Shown here: positions 7,749 to 8,205 of the stretch, piece after piece
How the letters are laid out: every line of letters starts with the position of its first letter
Numbering within the stretch: position 1 is the first letter of the stretch
Assembly: GCA_034111105.1 (NCBI GenBank)
Contig: JAWUXY010000046.1
Location: forward strand, 1-8,205
Source of the DNA: Bermanella sp034111105
GTDB lineage: Bacteria; Pseudomonadota; Gammaproteobacteria; Pseudomonadales; Oceanobacteraceae
Direction: 5' to 3'
Length of the DNA stretch: 8,205 bases
Notes under the pieces: model-generated
What the model was told of the DNA's origin: nothing
Databases searched by the model: none
The model's input: only the letters and a program-made list of their open reading frames with translations
Made by a program: the position numbers and the translations under genes

Positions 7749-7777
7749 ACTATAGGAACAGAAGTGGGTTATTGCAA
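7749..7777 (-). promoter_or_regulatory. Predicted sigma-70 promoter of the mraZ/dcw operon
   Basis: On the minus strand a TTGCAA -35 hexamer (7772-7777, four of six matches) is separated by exactly 17 nt from a TATAGT -10 hexamer (7749-7754, five of six matches). Transcription would start near 7742, giving a leader of roughly 55 nt before the mraZ ATG that includes the three MraZ boxes. The position just upstream of the operator and downstream of the rnpB terminator fits the known arrangement of the mra promoter. Based on motif reading only. Confidence 0.75.
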
Positions 7778-7898
7778 GGTACGATGTCTTGTTTTGAGCA
7801 TTTAGGCCCATTCAGACCGCCTATTTACAGGGCTTAGAGGAAAGTTGTCTAAAGAATGGTATTGGTAATAACCGGACACATAATTCAGCAAGAAGCTG

Positions 7899-7915
7899 TT
7901 TTTATCAGATAAAAA
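7899..7915. repeat. Short AT-rich inverted repeat of unknown role
   Basis: A perfect 7-bp palindrome, TTTTTAT and ATAAAAA, around a 3-nt CAG centre. It lies in the non-coding stretch between the rnpB terminator and the mraZ promoter, about 120 bp upstream of the -35 hexamer. A second small palindrome, GTGATCAC, is at 7921-7928. It could be a protein-binding site, an UP-like AT element or chance in AT-rich DNA; no family is recognised. Confidence 0.3.
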
Positions 7916-7948
7916 TGTAAGTGATCACCAACACCCCTTCGCAGCCAT

Positions 7949-7981
7949 AAAAAAACCCGCTGCCAATTTGGCAGCGGGTTT
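7949..7981 (-). terminator. Intrinsic terminator of rnpB
   Basis: A 12-bp perfect stem (7953-7964 with 7970-7981) containing the GC-rich core CCCGCTGCC / GGCAGCGGG, with a short AATTT loop. On the minus strand it is followed by seven consecutive T (7955-7949). It begins about 7 nt past the expected RNase P RNA 3' end and has the U-tract only on the minus strand, so it terminates rnpB transcription and insulates the downstream mraZ promoter. Confidence 0.95.
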
Positions 7982-7987
7982 CAATAA

Positions 7988-8205
<218 letters not shown>

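Noticed and set aside
7605..7837. Open frames on both strands across the mraZ 5' end and upstream region (68 and 76 codons)
   Set aside because: They overlap the well-supported mraZ start, MraZ boxes and promoter in other frames or strands. They have no ribosome binding site of note and resemble no protein family.
7949..7981. Terminator working in both directions
   Set aside because: On the plus strand the stem is followed by only three T and there is no plus-strand gene to terminate.

Overview
The window is the front part of a division and cell wall (dcw) cluster from a gammaproteobacterium. Everything is encoded on the minus strand, so it reads from high to low coordinates: rnpB (3' part only), its terminator, a promoter and operator region, then mraZ, rsmH, ftsL, ftsI, murE, murF, mraY and the first 112 codons of murD. 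All assignments rest on recognisable family sequences. The closest remembered counterparts are those of Pseudomonas and E. coli. The moderate G+C content, the Pseudomonas-like FtsI C-terminal end, the short FtsL and the rnpB-mraZ adjacency (also seen in Pseudomonas aeruginosa) suggest a Pseudomonadales/Cellvibrionales/Oceanospirillales-type organism. That placement is inference. The DNPR motif in MurE predicts a meso-diaminopimelate peptidoglycan, as expected for a Gram-negative.

Layout. Positions 8205 to about 7988 carry the 3' half of the RNase P RNA, closed by a strong intrinsic terminator (7949-7981). Positions 7948-7688 are non-coding: an upstream stretch with one AT-rich palindrome of unknown meaning, a good sigma-70 promoter (7749-7777), and a 10-bp-phased array of MraZ boxes (7705-7729) just before the mraZ ribosome binding site. 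From 7687 to the left edge the genes are packed as one apparent operon. There are 4-bp start/stop overlaps at mraZ/rsmH, ftsI/murE and murE/murF, and gaps of only 9, 17, 11 and 22 nt at the other junctions. No terminator or convincing internal promoter was seen in those gaps.

The genes act together. MraZ is the transcriptional regulator of its own cluster. RsmH methylates 16S rRNA. FtsL and FtsI (PBP3) belong to the septal divisome. MurD, MurE and MurF add D-Glu, meso-DAP and D-Ala-D-Ala to the UDP-MurNAc peptide, and MraY moves the finished phospho-MurNAc-pentapeptide onto the lipid carrier to make lipid I. ftsW, murG, murC and the rest of the cluster would be expected beyond the left edge.

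This is an ordinary, well-conserved housekeeping region. I found no undescribed system. The points worth a second look are regulatory and translational: the extended phased operator, two forced GTG starts (ftsL and murE), the same-frame rsmH/ftsL junction, rsmH and ftsI starts with poor ribosome binding sites, and an unexplained palindrome upstream of the mraZ promoter.
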